Position numbers and translations under genes: made by a program. A stretch of 64,000 nt of DNA from Chaetomium olivaceum (taxonomy: Eukaryota; Ascomycota; Sordariomycetes; Sordariales; Chaetomiaceae), in contig JAYWVB010000070.1 in assembly GCA_039881045.1 (NCBI GenBank), positions 62,001 to 126,000 of the forward strand, read 5' to 3'. Positions 11,153 to 21,900 of this stretch are shown piece after piece (position 1 is the stretch's first letter; every line of letters starts with the position of its first letter). The notes beneath the pieces are model-generated. The model had not been told where the DNA came from. It searched no databases and saw only the letters and a list, made by a program, of their open reading frames with translations.

Positions 11153-12322
11153 ATGGCACCCCCCGTAAAACTCCCGACCCGCAAGCTGGGCAAGGACGGT
11201 CCCGAGATAACGGCCATCGGCTTCGGCCTGTTGGGCTTGAGCACGGGCTACGGTTCGGTTGGGTGAGTATCACGGTTTCCCTACCCTAATCTTACCTACG
11301 TAAGGTAGCTAACACATTAACCCCGCAGCTCTGATGAAGACCGGCTCAAGTTGCTTGACCGGGCCTGGGAGCTGGGCTGCACTAACTGGGATTCGGCCGA
11401 TATGTACGGCGACAGCGAGGACCTGCTGGGCAAGTGGTTTGCGCGGCACCGGAGCGCCGCGCCGACATTTTTTTGGCTACCAAGTTTGGGCTTACAGCGG
11501 GGGTCCGTGAAGACGGGAGCCGCGGGTTGGTGATCAACAGCTCGCCGGAGTACTGCCGGCAGCAGTGCGAGAACAGTCTGAAGAGGCTAGGGTTGCCGTG
11601 CATTGACCTGTATTACATCCACCGCGTGGACGGAAAGACGCCAATCGAAAAGACCATGGCGGAGCTGGTCAAGCTACAGCAGTAGGTGTTCCCCTTCCTA
11701 TCCCTCCTTGAGGTACATCAAACCAAACAATACACCGCGCAGAGAAGGAAAGATAAAACACATCGGCATATCCGCCTGCTCCGCCACCACTCTCCGCCGC
11801 GCGTGCGCCATCGCCCCCCTTGCCGCCTACCAAGTCGAGTACTCGCCATGGGCTCTCGAGATCGAGGGTCCCGAGAGCGACCACGCGCTCCAGACCTGCC
11901 GCGAGCTGGGCATCTCGGTTTTTGCGTACGCACCGCTCGGCCGCGGCATCATGACGGGCGCGCTGCGGTCACCCGACGATTTTGAGCCGGCTGATGTGCG
12001 GAGGCTATTACCACGGTTTAACAAGGAGAACTTTGCAAAGAATTTGGAGTTGGTGGATCGGTTTGGGGAGATGGCAAAGCGGAAGGGGTGTTCGCCGGGG
12101 CAGTTGACGATCGCGTGGTTGATGGCACAGGGCGGGGATGTGATTCCGATTCCGGGGACGAAGAATGTGAAGTATTTGGAGGAGAATATTAGTGGGGTGA
12201 ATGTGAGTGTGGGTGGGGAGGAGGAGAAGGAGATTAGGGGGTGGCTTGAGGAGGTGGGCATCGCTGGTATTCGGGTGCCGCCAGGGCTGTTGGATGAGTT
12301 TAATGATACGCCTCCGCTATAG
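11153..12322 (+). CDS. Aldo-keto reductase (AKR) with one frame break
   Basis: Three exons: 11153-11262, 11329-11681 and 11743-12322, with clean GT-AG introns (branch GCTAAC in the first). The product of about 347 residues shows AKR family hallmarks: RKLGKDGPEITAIGFG at the N-terminus, NWDSADMYGDSEDLLGKW (catalytic Asp/Tyr), FLATKFGL (catalytic Lys), IDLYYIHRVD (His), QVEYSPW and IPIPGTKN (NADPH binding). The expected activity is NADPH-dependent reduction of a carbonyl. The reading frame changes by one base at about 11447-11451 (CACCGG where CACCCGG would keep frame), between LGKWFARH and the next conserved segment. It lies 3.6 kb from the PKS-NRPS, so a tailoring role is possible but unproven. 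Confidence 0.85.
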
Positions 12323-12619
12323 AAGTGTGGATTGGAAGCGTGTACTACAATAGTATGGCACTTGAAATCTACCGCTAATAGGACTCCGACTCCAACAACT
12401 TATTCAAAGTCTGATTCATTTCGATAGGCAACTAAACCAAAAAGCTGGAGCACATTCGTCCCACTGACCGACCGTAATGCCGGACTCCCATCCCCCTATT
12501 GTTCAAGGCCGGCACGGAAACGCACCTCAGTCATAGCATGTAGCGTCCTAGCAATAATCCACGGCCCCTCCATTCCCAAACTAACAGCAGACTCTCTTCC
12601 TCTCCCGATCCAAACCCGG
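12323..12619. other. Intergenic spacer after the aldo-keto reductase gene
   Basis: 3' region of the reductase gene; no feature recognised. Confidence 0.5.
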
Positions 12620-12975
12620 ATCTACTGGCCTCTTCGGCATGACATGAGCATCATTTTAGTTACCATGGCGCCGCTTATGAGCCAGTAGGGCTGGACGAGG
12701 TCCAGCATGCCCAGATATACCGGTATCAAACGCCCCTGAAAAGAAGCGAGCTCAGAGTATACCTCGTGTTCTCTTTCGAGGTCATCCTCGTCTACTTCTT
12801 GAACGCCTTTAGCGACGGAATCTAGTGTGGTGCAGCTTGGGGATATCAGACCATCGATGCAAAGAGGAAGGGTATTTTGCGCTCCAACGCCTGGATCAAC
12901 GCCTGGGAACATGCTCGGGCATATGTGTCGACGTGCGATGGCAAGGAGGTCGAGAGTGGTATCTTTGAACGCACC
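12620..12975 (-). pseudogene. Relic of a fungal protein-kinase-like gene
   Basis: A minus-strand frame runs from about 12975 to 12622. It contains EREHEVYSELASFQGRLIPV, then YLGMLDLVQPYWLISG and KMMLMS. This matches the pattern of fungal kinase-like proteins, in which an 'ExxVYxxLxxLQGxxIPVCLG' segment is followed by a hydrophobic 'LLLSWxG' segment. The invariant Trp-Ala-Gly-like end is replaced (SCRRGQ then stop). No upstream Gly-rich loop or downstream HRD/DFG region could be found, so only a piece of the N-lobe survives. Family assignment is by pattern recognition. Confidence 0.5.
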
Positions 12976-13382
12976 TAGCCTAGCCTGCTAATATGTATGT
13001 ACTCCACACCGTTACATGTGTAGTTCTGGGGTTGCACAGCATCTCGAGATATGATGTTCAGCTCTTCTCGACGCATTTGGCTCTAGGTGGGAAGCGACCT
13101 CAAAGTGGCGGGCTGAGTTCGCTGCAGGACGTGCTTAAAGAGCGCTTATTGGCACACGCTGCACCCACCAAGAATGCAGTCGGCCCGCATGGATATCGCG
13201 GGATTTATCGGCGGCTATCGCGGTATGGGTGGCTTAGATTTGAGATGTGTGTTTGCATGTGATGAAAAGCTGGCGGTCTAAATGCATAAAGCTGTCGAGC
13301 TAGTGCCTGCCCACCTCAGGTATTCTTCCGGGTCTTCTCCCTCTCATCTATAATCTGTGTCGCCGTGTCACGAAGAATAGCA
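12976..13382. promoter_or_regulatory. Upstream region of the FAD oxidase gene
   Basis: About 400 bases before the ATG at 13383. The last 80 bases are C/T-rich (TCTTCTCCCTCTCATC), a common fungal core-promoter context. No gene was seen here. Confidence 0.4.
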
Positions 13383-15110
13383 ATGGATCAAAACCCGGTG
13401 AGTCCAGTCTATGCCGAGGAACTCTTCCTCTGGCTCCATGAAGGTCCCGATGATGAGAAACTGCGCGAGGAGAAATTGCGAGAGCTGGCCATCGCCTTCG
13501 ACAATGATCCGGAAACTGTGCTCAACGCCGTCGACGCCGTCGCCAGCAAGGCTCACCTCTACCCTCCCAAACGCACCCTGCTGCTCGTCCCCGAAGGTGC
13601 TGTCCCCCCATGGAAGAACTGCATTGGCGAGCAATCCTGTGTGCCTCTCCAATACAGCTATCCCGCGTCGCTGAACGACCTGGTCGACATCGTCACGGAT
13701 GCCGCCAAGAAAAAGACACCCGTGCGAGCCATCGGCTCTGGGCATTCCTTCTCTGACATCACCAACTCGCAGGACGCTATTCTGGTTGATCCGAGCAAGA
13801 GCCTCAACCAGGTCTTTGCTGTTGATCCCTCCGTTCTGCACGCCGGTGCAGATGCCCCCAACGCGATCCGAGTCCAGTGCGGAATCACAGTCGCCGCATT
13901 CAACCAGGAGCTCGATACTCGCGGCCTCGGCCTCATTAACATGGGGGCGTACGACGGGCAGACAATCTCCGGTGCCTTGTCAACTGGCACGCACGGGTCT
14001 GGCAAAAACTACGGGCCGATGGCAGACTTCTTGTTGTCAATTGTGCTTGTGACGGAGAATGGCAAGGTGTACCAAATCGAGCCCTCCCCAGAGTCCGCGA
14101 CCGGCCCCATCACCGACCCTGCCCAGTTCCCCGGACATCTCCCCGAGGCGCCCGATATCGCCGCCGAGCTGAAGCAGGACAGCACCTGGTTCAACGCCGC
14201 CAAGGTGGCCATGGGATGTCTGGGTCTTATATACAGCTATACCATACGCGTGCAGCCGGCATTCAGCATCTCTGAGGTGCGCACCATGACAACCTGGGAA
14301 GACGTTAAGCTGCTGCTCTCGATGCCGTGGCCGCCCCCGATCCTCGACAACACCGACCACTTCGAGCTGATTATCAATCCCTACGAAGACGGCGACGGGC
14401 ACCACAAGTGCGTCAAGGTCGAACGCATGCGCAAGCCCCTGAGCAAACCACGGGGCGAACGTCTCTGCGCGTTCTGGCAGTGGGTCGAAGACCAAGGCGT
14501 GAAGCACTCTCAGGCTATGGTCGCGCTGCTGAACACAGCTCATTCTCTGTGGTTCACCCGCTCTGTCATTGACACGGCGCTCGGGTACCTTCCCGACATG
14601 GATCCGCCCTATGTGGACATCAGCCACAAGGTGTTGACCCTCGGTGTCGAGAACACTGCCAAGGCGTGGGCGCTGGAGATGCACTTCAACGCGGCCGATG
14701 ACTGCATTGGTACCATCGACAAGGTGCTCACGGCTTTCAAGAGTCTCGGGGTGGACAAGGAGTGGTTCATTGCCGGTCCGCTCGGCATCCGATTCGTCAA
14801 GTCGTCGGAGGCCTTGATAGCACCACAGGCCGGAAGGCTTACCTGCACTGTCGAGTGTGATATGCTCTATGGGATTAATAACGCTCAGGATCTGTTGCGA
14901 GAGATCAAGAAGACGATTTGTGACCAGTCCACTCTGGTGGGCAACGACAGCATCCGCGTCCACTGGGGTTTGGACTGGGGCTACACCACGGCTGACGATG
15001 TGCGCAAGTGGTATCCGGATCTTGGAAAGTGGCAGGCTGTGTATCGTGAGGTGAATACTACAGGCATGTTTGATAATGTGTTTACGAAGCGGCTGAGGCT
15101 CCGGGAGTAG
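13383..15110 (+). CDS. FAD-dependent aldonolactone oxidase-like enzyme (VAO family, ALO/GULO type)
   Basis: Single exon of 575 residues from the first ATG (13383); an in-frame GTG lies 18 bases upstream. An FAD-binding PCMH-type domain begins near residue 95 (YSYPASLNDLVDIV). It contains RAIGSGHSFSDI, whose His at about position 121 aligns with the histidine that carries 8-alpha-linked FAD in gulonolactone and arabinonolactone oxidases. The motif GALSTGTHGSG follows. The C-terminus has the ALO-type HWGLDWGYTTADDV and ...FDNVFTKRLRLRE. The first ~90 residues are an extension longer than in typical ALO proteins. Known relatives oxidise aldonolactones or other alcohols with O2, giving H2O2. It is head-to-head or convergent with nothing else and sits 0.8 kb from the 3' end of the PKS-NRPS, so a tailoring oxidation is a reasonable inference. 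Confidence 0.9.
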   Translation: MDQNPVSPVYAEELFLWLHEGPDDEKLREEKLRELAIAFDNDPETVLNAVDAVASKAHLYPPKRTLLLVPEGAVPPWKNCIGEQSCVPLQYSYPASLNDLVDIVTDAAKKKTPVRAIGSGHSFSDITNSQDAILVDPSKSLNQVFAVDPSVLHAGADAPNAIRVQCGITVAAFNQELDTRGLGLINMGAYDGQTISGALSTGTHGSGKNYGPMADFLLSIVLVTENGKVYQIEPSPESATGPITDPAQFPGHLPEAPDIAAELKQDSTWFNAAKVAMGCLGLIYSYTIRVQPAFSISEVRTMTTWEDVKLLLSMPWPPPILDNTDHFELIINPYEDGDGHHKCVKVERMRKPLSKPRGERLCAFWQWVEDQGVKHSQAMVALLNTAHSLWFTRSVIDTALGYLPDMDPPYVDISHKVLTLGVENTAKAWALEMHFNAADDCIGTIDKVLTAFKSLGVDKEWFIAGPLGIRFVKSSEALIAPQAGRLTCTVECDMLYGINNAQDLLREIKKTICDQSTLVGNDSIRVHWGLDWGYTTADDVRKWYPDLGKWQAVYREVNTTGMFDNVFTKRLRLRE

Positions 15111-15921
15111 GGGAGTTGTCGTGCTAAGAACATTGCCCCATCTCAGTTCCTATGCTTCAGAGAGAGTGAACATGTCGTGAGATGCAGCTTTAGCAGGAGT
15201 TTCACGAAGGGAGGGGGGATGGCGAGGGCATAAAGGATCACAGACCGTGAAAGTGGATGGAGATCAATATACCTATCTTCATCACCGACCAACTTAAAAA
15301 AAAAAAAAAGAGATTGTCCAAAGCCTTGCGTGTAGAATACCGCCTAGACAACTCATCATCACATGGGCGTAGAATTTGAAGCGTGGAGCAATGCTCCTGG
15401 CTTGTTGAAAACGAAGATTCTGAACCAAGTCAAGTGATATCAATTCATTGGAATATATAATATTAGAAAAACTCAGAAACTGAAATGATACGCCTCTATC
15501 CTCTAGCTAAACATAGGTACCTATCCAAGGAACCCTGAAAGAATGTATAACCCGTTACCCTTAATTCTATTCCACAACACCTCTCACCCCACTCCTCTCA
15601 AACAGTAAACGAACACTCAACTCAACGCCTCGCACAAGATCAACCTCTTCCGAGCCGATAACAAATCCTTGAGCCGTCATAAATTAGCTAAGCCCAACCT
15701 TCTTCGCCTCACCAAACCAAAGCCAGCATATCCATAGTTGGCAACCCCCGCAACTCCTCATCCTCCTCAACCACACGCGCAAGCTCCTCCACGGGCAGCC
15801 GGTGCGGCGCTTCGCGCTTCACCACCTCGACCGCCTGTCGCTCCCTCTGCGCTACTTTGCTCCGCTCACTGGTAAAGGCAGCCGCAGCGGTGACAATGCA
15901 GTTAGCCAAGATGCTAACCAA
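15111..15921. other. Spacer between convergent oxidase and PKS-NRPS genes, with a possible extra 3' exon
   Basis: Contains a poly(A) run near 15296-15309. On the minus strand, 15878-15709 is open and ends in a stop (ELARVVEEDEELRGLPTM). A weak donor (GTTGGA) near the end of the megasynthase frame and an acceptor TTTACCAG near 15879 would keep the frame and add about 55 charged residues. The room left is far too small for a ~400-residue reductase domain. Confidence 0.4.
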
Positions 15922-18900
15922 CTAGCCAGATAAGCCAGTTTCCAACGTGAGGCTCGCCTGTGCTTCCGCCTCTGCCGGTGCACCAGCGCCGGCACCATCC
16001 GCAGATCCGCCCGGTCCAGAAACGGCCACCTGCTCTAGGCCACCAGCCGGTTCTACCTTCCCCTCCAAAGCCCGCGACGCGCAAGCGGCCTCGACAGCCC
16101 TAGCCATGCCGCCTAGCGAGTTATCGTTCACCAACTCGGCCACCTTTGGCGTCGCCTTGAACTTGCTCTTGATCAGCGAGCGCAGCTTCACTAGCAGAAT
16201 CGACGTGCCGCCGGCCTCGAAGAAGGCCGTCTCGGGCGTGAGGACTGCTGGGATGCCGTGCGGGATGACGCGCCGCCAGAGCGCGGCAAGCTTCGACTCG
16301 GTGGTCGTCAGCTCTGTTGACTCTGCATATCCAGCGGGGGCATCAACAACGCCGCCAGCGGCGGCGGCGGTGATGACGGTGGCCGGGGGCTTGTCCGGAA
16401 GCGGCAGGGCCTGGATGGCTGCGCGGTCGAACTTGCCGTGTTTGGTCAGGGGGAGGCGGTCGATGGGGATGACGACGGAAGGCTTCATGAAGGAGGGGAG
16501 CGGGAGCGCCGTCTCGAGGCGCTTGAGGAGTGCCGCACGGCGGTTGTCGTTGTCGTGCGGGGGGGCGTCGGGCGCGAACACGACGTGCGCGACTAGGAAC
16601 CGGTTTTCCCCTTCCCCGCGAGCGGTCACGACGGCATGTGAGAGTGCGCCGGCGGCGGTTGTGAGCATCACCGCCTCGACTTCTTGGGTTTCGATACGGA
16701 AGCCGCGGACCTTGACTTGGTTGTCGCCGGCGATGCGGCCGAGGATGTGCACGACGCCGTCCTCGCGTACCAGACCAAGATCGCCGGTGCGGTACCACCT
16801 TCCGGTGTCGGCCAGGGACGGGTGGATGGCGGCGCCGAGGATAAAACTGTCTTGGGTTACCCCAGGGGCGGGCAGATAGCCGCGCGTCACCGCCGGTCCG
16901 CCGACGCAGATCTCGCCGGCCACGCCCACGGGCGCCGCACGCAGCTGCTCGTCGACCACGGCCAGCTTGTAGTTGGGCATCACGGTCCCCACCGGGACGG
17001 AGGACTCGGTTTCTAGGTTGTCACGATTTACCTCCCCTCTAGTGACGGCCATGGTGGTTTCGGTCGGGCCGTAGGCGTTGCAGAGTCGCAGCGCGGGGAT
17101 CTGCTCGCGGGCCAGGTCGGCAAACAGGTCAACAAGCCCGTGGGGGAGATGCTCTCCGCCAGCGCAAGCCATCTTCCATGCCTGGCAGCGAGCCAGGTTC
17201 TCGCGCGCATAGCTGAACCATGTGCTGTACTCGGACGGGGTAGCTAAGGTGTAGGTAACACCGTGCTCGGCCATGAGCGTGGTGATGGATTCTGGGTCCC
17301 CCCTTATCAGCCGGCACGACCACCAGGCAGCCGCCATGAGCAAGGGCGATGAAGATCTGATCGAGCGACACATCAAAGCTGTAGATGGTCTGCTGCAATA
17401 CCACGCTGGACAACGAGGGCAGGTCGAAAGTGCGGGAATGCCCTTCGACCTGGGCCCTCAGGTTCTCGTGCGTTATCTGAACACCCTTGGGCCGCCCACT
17501 CGTGCCGCTCGTAAAGAGGACGATGGCAGTTGAGTCCGGTTTCGCTTTATTGCTGGAAGCGGCGCTGTCCGCTTCTATGTCCCCTTCTCCTAGGTCGGAA
17601 ACAACAATCTCGACGGCGTCGGGGAGGTTGAGCTCGGTCGTCCGGGCGCGTGTGCTTGCATCGGTCAACAGAAAACCAGGTTTCGCAAGCTCTCCGATAA
17701 TTATCAACCGCTCCATGGAGCTGCGAAGGTCCAGGGGTATGTAGACTGCGCCGACTCTCATGATGGCCAACAGAGAGCAGATCCAGTCGGCCGATGGGGT
17801 CTGGAAGACGCCGACGGCTGCACCATCACCTGCCCCAGCAGCAACGAGGCTGGCCGCGATAATCTGCACGCGGCACGCCATCTGCTCGTACGTTAGGTTG
17901 TTACCGAGGCCATCTTTCAACGCGGGCGCGGATCCATGGGTCTCGACCATCTGATCAACGCGGTGTGACAGAGTGGTGGGCCATTCGAGGGCAATTTCCG
18001 GTCCTAGAATAGCCCCGTTAGCTTCTGTTCTGTTTTTGACTGACCCTCGAGATAGATACACAATCTCACCTTTACCAGCTTCGAGAGCCAACTCGACATC
18101 CCGAGGAGCATACGCCGGCAAGTCCGCAGCCTCGCAGTCGATCCCGGCCGCAAAGGTCTCTAACACATTCACAAACGACCGCATCAGGAGCTCGGTGCTC
18201 TCCCGGGTGTACATCTTAGCCGAGAGCCGGATCGACAGTCGCGATTCGCCCTTGGGGCTGTCGGTAATGCCCAAGGTGAAGTCATAGCCGGTGCCCGCGT
18301 CTAGCCACGACTCGTCGCTCAGCTGGCAGCCGCCAAAAGTGGAACGCTCGCGCGCCACCTGGGCGTAATTGACAAAGATCTGAAAGACGGGCGCGTGCGT
18401 GCCGCCGCGCGGGATCCGGAGCTCGTCGAGGACGGCGCCCCAGGGCACATCCGACCGCCGGAGCGCGCTGTACGCGGCATCGCGCGCGCCTTGGATGAGG
18501 TTGCTGAGCTTGGTTCCCTGGTCGCCGCGCTTGAAGTGGACGGGGAGCAGGTTCAGGAAGAGACCCATGCTTCCGATGAAGTGCCGGTCCAGCCGGTTCG
18601 CGTCCGCAATGCCGACGAAGAAGTCGTCCGTCTCGGGAAGCAGCCGGAGTACGAGGCCCTGGATGGCGGCGAGGTAGAGGTGGAACAGGGTCGAGCGGCT
18701 TTCCTGGGCCACCTTCCTGAGTTTGGACACGACCTCCAACGAGATCGTCGCCTTGGCCTCAAATTGCGGATACTCGGTCAGTGCCGGACGCGTGGGTGAC
18801 TTGGCAAAGGGGAACAGTGGGATGGGCGGGCGGCTTGGGTCGATTATGCCGCGGAGCTCGTCGAGTGTGTTCTTCCATTTCCCGGTCTTGAATTGCTCGA

Positions 18901-21900
18901 TCTGCGCCTGGGTAAAGGCCCGGAACTGGTTTTCGGGGCCAAGGGGGGCCAGAGGCTTCCCCAAGTAGGCTGCCTCCAGGTCAAGAAATAGAAGGCTGAA
19001 ACTGTAGCCATCCCAGGAGATGTGGTGGTTTCCAGCAAGTAGGAAGTGCGTGTTGTCATCTATTGTGAGGAGGTGGATCTTGGTCGCCTCCCACGATCCG
19101 ACATCCCATTCGTGCTTGTGCATCTTGTTTTGCTCTTCGTACGCATCCGACTCCGATGCGAGGCGCTTGTGAAGGAGACGGACGGGAGAGTCGCCTTTGA
19201 GGATGCCTTGCATGGCGACTCTTCGGTCCCCCTCGTCAGTCACAAAATACCTCGTCCTCAACGGCTCGTGGCGGCGACCTAGCGCTTGCACGGCCCTTTC
19301 AAGCCGCGGAACGTCCACCTTGCCGGTGAGCTTGAACATTATCGTCGTGTTCAGAGTCGCCTTGTTTTGGAGATAGTCCTGCAGAAACCAGAACCCTCTT
19401 TGGCTGTGAGACATGGGGAGAATGTGCTCCTTCTCAGCGTGCGTCGCGCCGCTTGAAGACGGCGCCTCGTAATCAAGAGCATCCTCGCTCGACGCTTTAA
19501 CAGGAGTGCCAGGCTCTGTTGCCTGGGACTCCGGTGTTCGTATCAATTCTGCACTGTGCGAGGGGCTCATGTCACCGGAGGTTGTTGACTCGGAAGAGGA
19601 CGACGTCAAGGATGCCACGGAGTCTCGAAGGCTTTTGGCCTCCAGCGACGGGGGAGGGATCGCCTGAGGCTTCGGGTTCGGCTTCAGATCAACCTCCTTC
19701 TTGCTGTCCGCTGCCCCGGTGCTGGGGAGGGAGCTCAAATCCAGGATCGAAGCCGGCATGCGGCCAACTGCCTCGACGAGCAGGTCGCTAATGGTGCTGC
19801 CGCCGAGAATCTTGAGGGTTGGGATGTCCACCTCCATCTCGTTCAGGAACCACGAGCGGACTTCGACAGCCATCAAGGAGTCCATTCCTTGCTCCACGAG
19901 AGAGAGGTTCTCGTGGACAGAATCGCCCTGTGCAATCATCAAGATGCGTTTAAGGCGGAAGATGAAGGATGCTAAATGTAAAGAACGACGTTAGGTTGTC
20001 TCGGTTGTAACAAGCAAAAATCAATGAAAGGTTGTACTGACCCTTGACCACCTCCATTGCCTCGGCCTGGCTCTTCACCTCCGGCAGCTGAACACGGACT
20101 GGGAGTGTATGGCGCGGTCTCCCAGACTTGTCGCCAGCGTCAGCTCGCTGCATGATGAAGTGAGCAAATTTGGGGTCGTCGCGGAACTGAGCTTTGGCGT
20201 CGGTATCCGCAAAGATGGGCACCAGCCCGGCCACAATATCGGCGGTCTCGTCACAGTCTGGCCGCCCGACCCGGATGGCCTCGGCAAACTGCTGCTGGAC
20301 ATCCTGCTCCGAGACGTTCTTGGTCCCCAGATTCACGAAGTACTCGCTAGAGAGCCCTTCTGTGCGCTCCACGACGCCGACGCCCATGACAGGGCCGAGG
20401 GCGATGGAGGACCCGGCCAGACCACGGCGCTTGCGGTTCTGGGCGACTGCCGCCATATACATGTTGGCAGCGATATAGTTGCTCTGCCCGATGTTGCCAG
20501 TAGCGCACACCAACGAGGAGAACACAATAAAGAAGTCCAGGGATGTCTTGTAGAAGAGGGTATCGAGATTTCGCGTGCCGGCCACCTTGGGCTCGAGCAC
20601 CTTGGTCAGGCCCTCAAACGAGAGGCGGTCGAACAGCGAGTCTTCTAGGACCATGGCCCCCATAGCAACGCCGCCAACGGGAGGCATCGTCTCCGTCATC
20701 TGGCGGTGGCACTCGAAGACGGCCTCCTTGCTTGTCACGTCGAGCGGGAACACCTCAACAGTAGCGCCCATGCTCTTGACAAAGGCGAGGAAGCCGGGAT
20801 GCAACGGCTTCGGCCGGCGGCTGGAGAGAGCCACGTACTTGGCGCCGTGCTCGATCATCCATCGGCAAACGCCCTGGCCCATGCTGCCGGCGAGACCAAC
20901 CAGCCAGTACGTGCGGTCCGGCCGGAAGATGGTGCCCTCGTCAATGGCCTCGAGCCGGACCGAGACGGGCTCTGCGGAACAGCTCGCCACAGTCAGAGGG
21001 GATCCGAAGACGGACTGGCTCGGGACGTCCTGCAGGGACAAAACGGAGGGTGCATCAACCCCGCCCAAAGTGTCTTGCACCTCGCGCCAGGCATCGGTGA
21101 GCGTCTCGGTCACACTCTCCGCGGATAGCCAAGCGGGTGTTTCGGCGGTCGTGCCCAAGAAATCGGCCGCGCCGAACGAAGCACACATCGGGGGTAGGCA
21201 CTTGGCAATGAGCCGGCCGGCCGGTGCAGCGTGCGGAGACTGGGACAGGTCGACAAACACCGACAGCTGGCGTGGGATGACCTTCTTGACGGCGCGGGAA
21301 GACATCTTGCCGTGAACTTGTGACCACGTGCCGCTAGCTCCCTTAGACAGCTTGTCGCTGCTGGTTGTAACCACGACGTCAATCTGCGCCTTTGCCCCCT
21401 GCGCCACCAGCCCAGCAGCGACCAGGGCGTCCGGCTCGTGCACCAGGACGGTGCTTCCAGGTTGGGCGAGGCCGAGAATGGTGGAAGCCACGAGGTGGGC
21501 TGCAACACCGGCAACTGCCTTTTCCGGGTCGGCAGCGGCGTGGGAGGGCAGCGGGACCGTCCAGCCCGCGGGGACGGTAGGGCGGGACTCGGCCGTGTGC
21601 GTGAGGGCAAGTAGCGTGTTACCGGTGGCTTCGTCTACGCCCGCGCAGACAAACACACGTCCGCCGCAGGGGAGCTTGACCGCCTGGACAAGGATGTGGG
21701 AGATGGACACCACGACGGTGCTAGTGGTAGTCGAGGAGGCGAACGGTGGATGGGGCGGAGGTAGACGCAGCGGCGACGGGGCCCGTAGGTCGTAGGACCG
21801 ACCATTTCCAACACTGGCAAGGACAACAGACGTCTTACTTGGGTCGACTGACTTTGTGAGTGTGCGGCGGGAGCTGTTGTAGCGGTCGTTCGCCTCCACG

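Noticed and set aside
14037..14963. Minus-strand open frame of 308 codons
   Set aside because: Opposite the oxidase gene, whose FAD and ALO motifs are clear on the plus strand.
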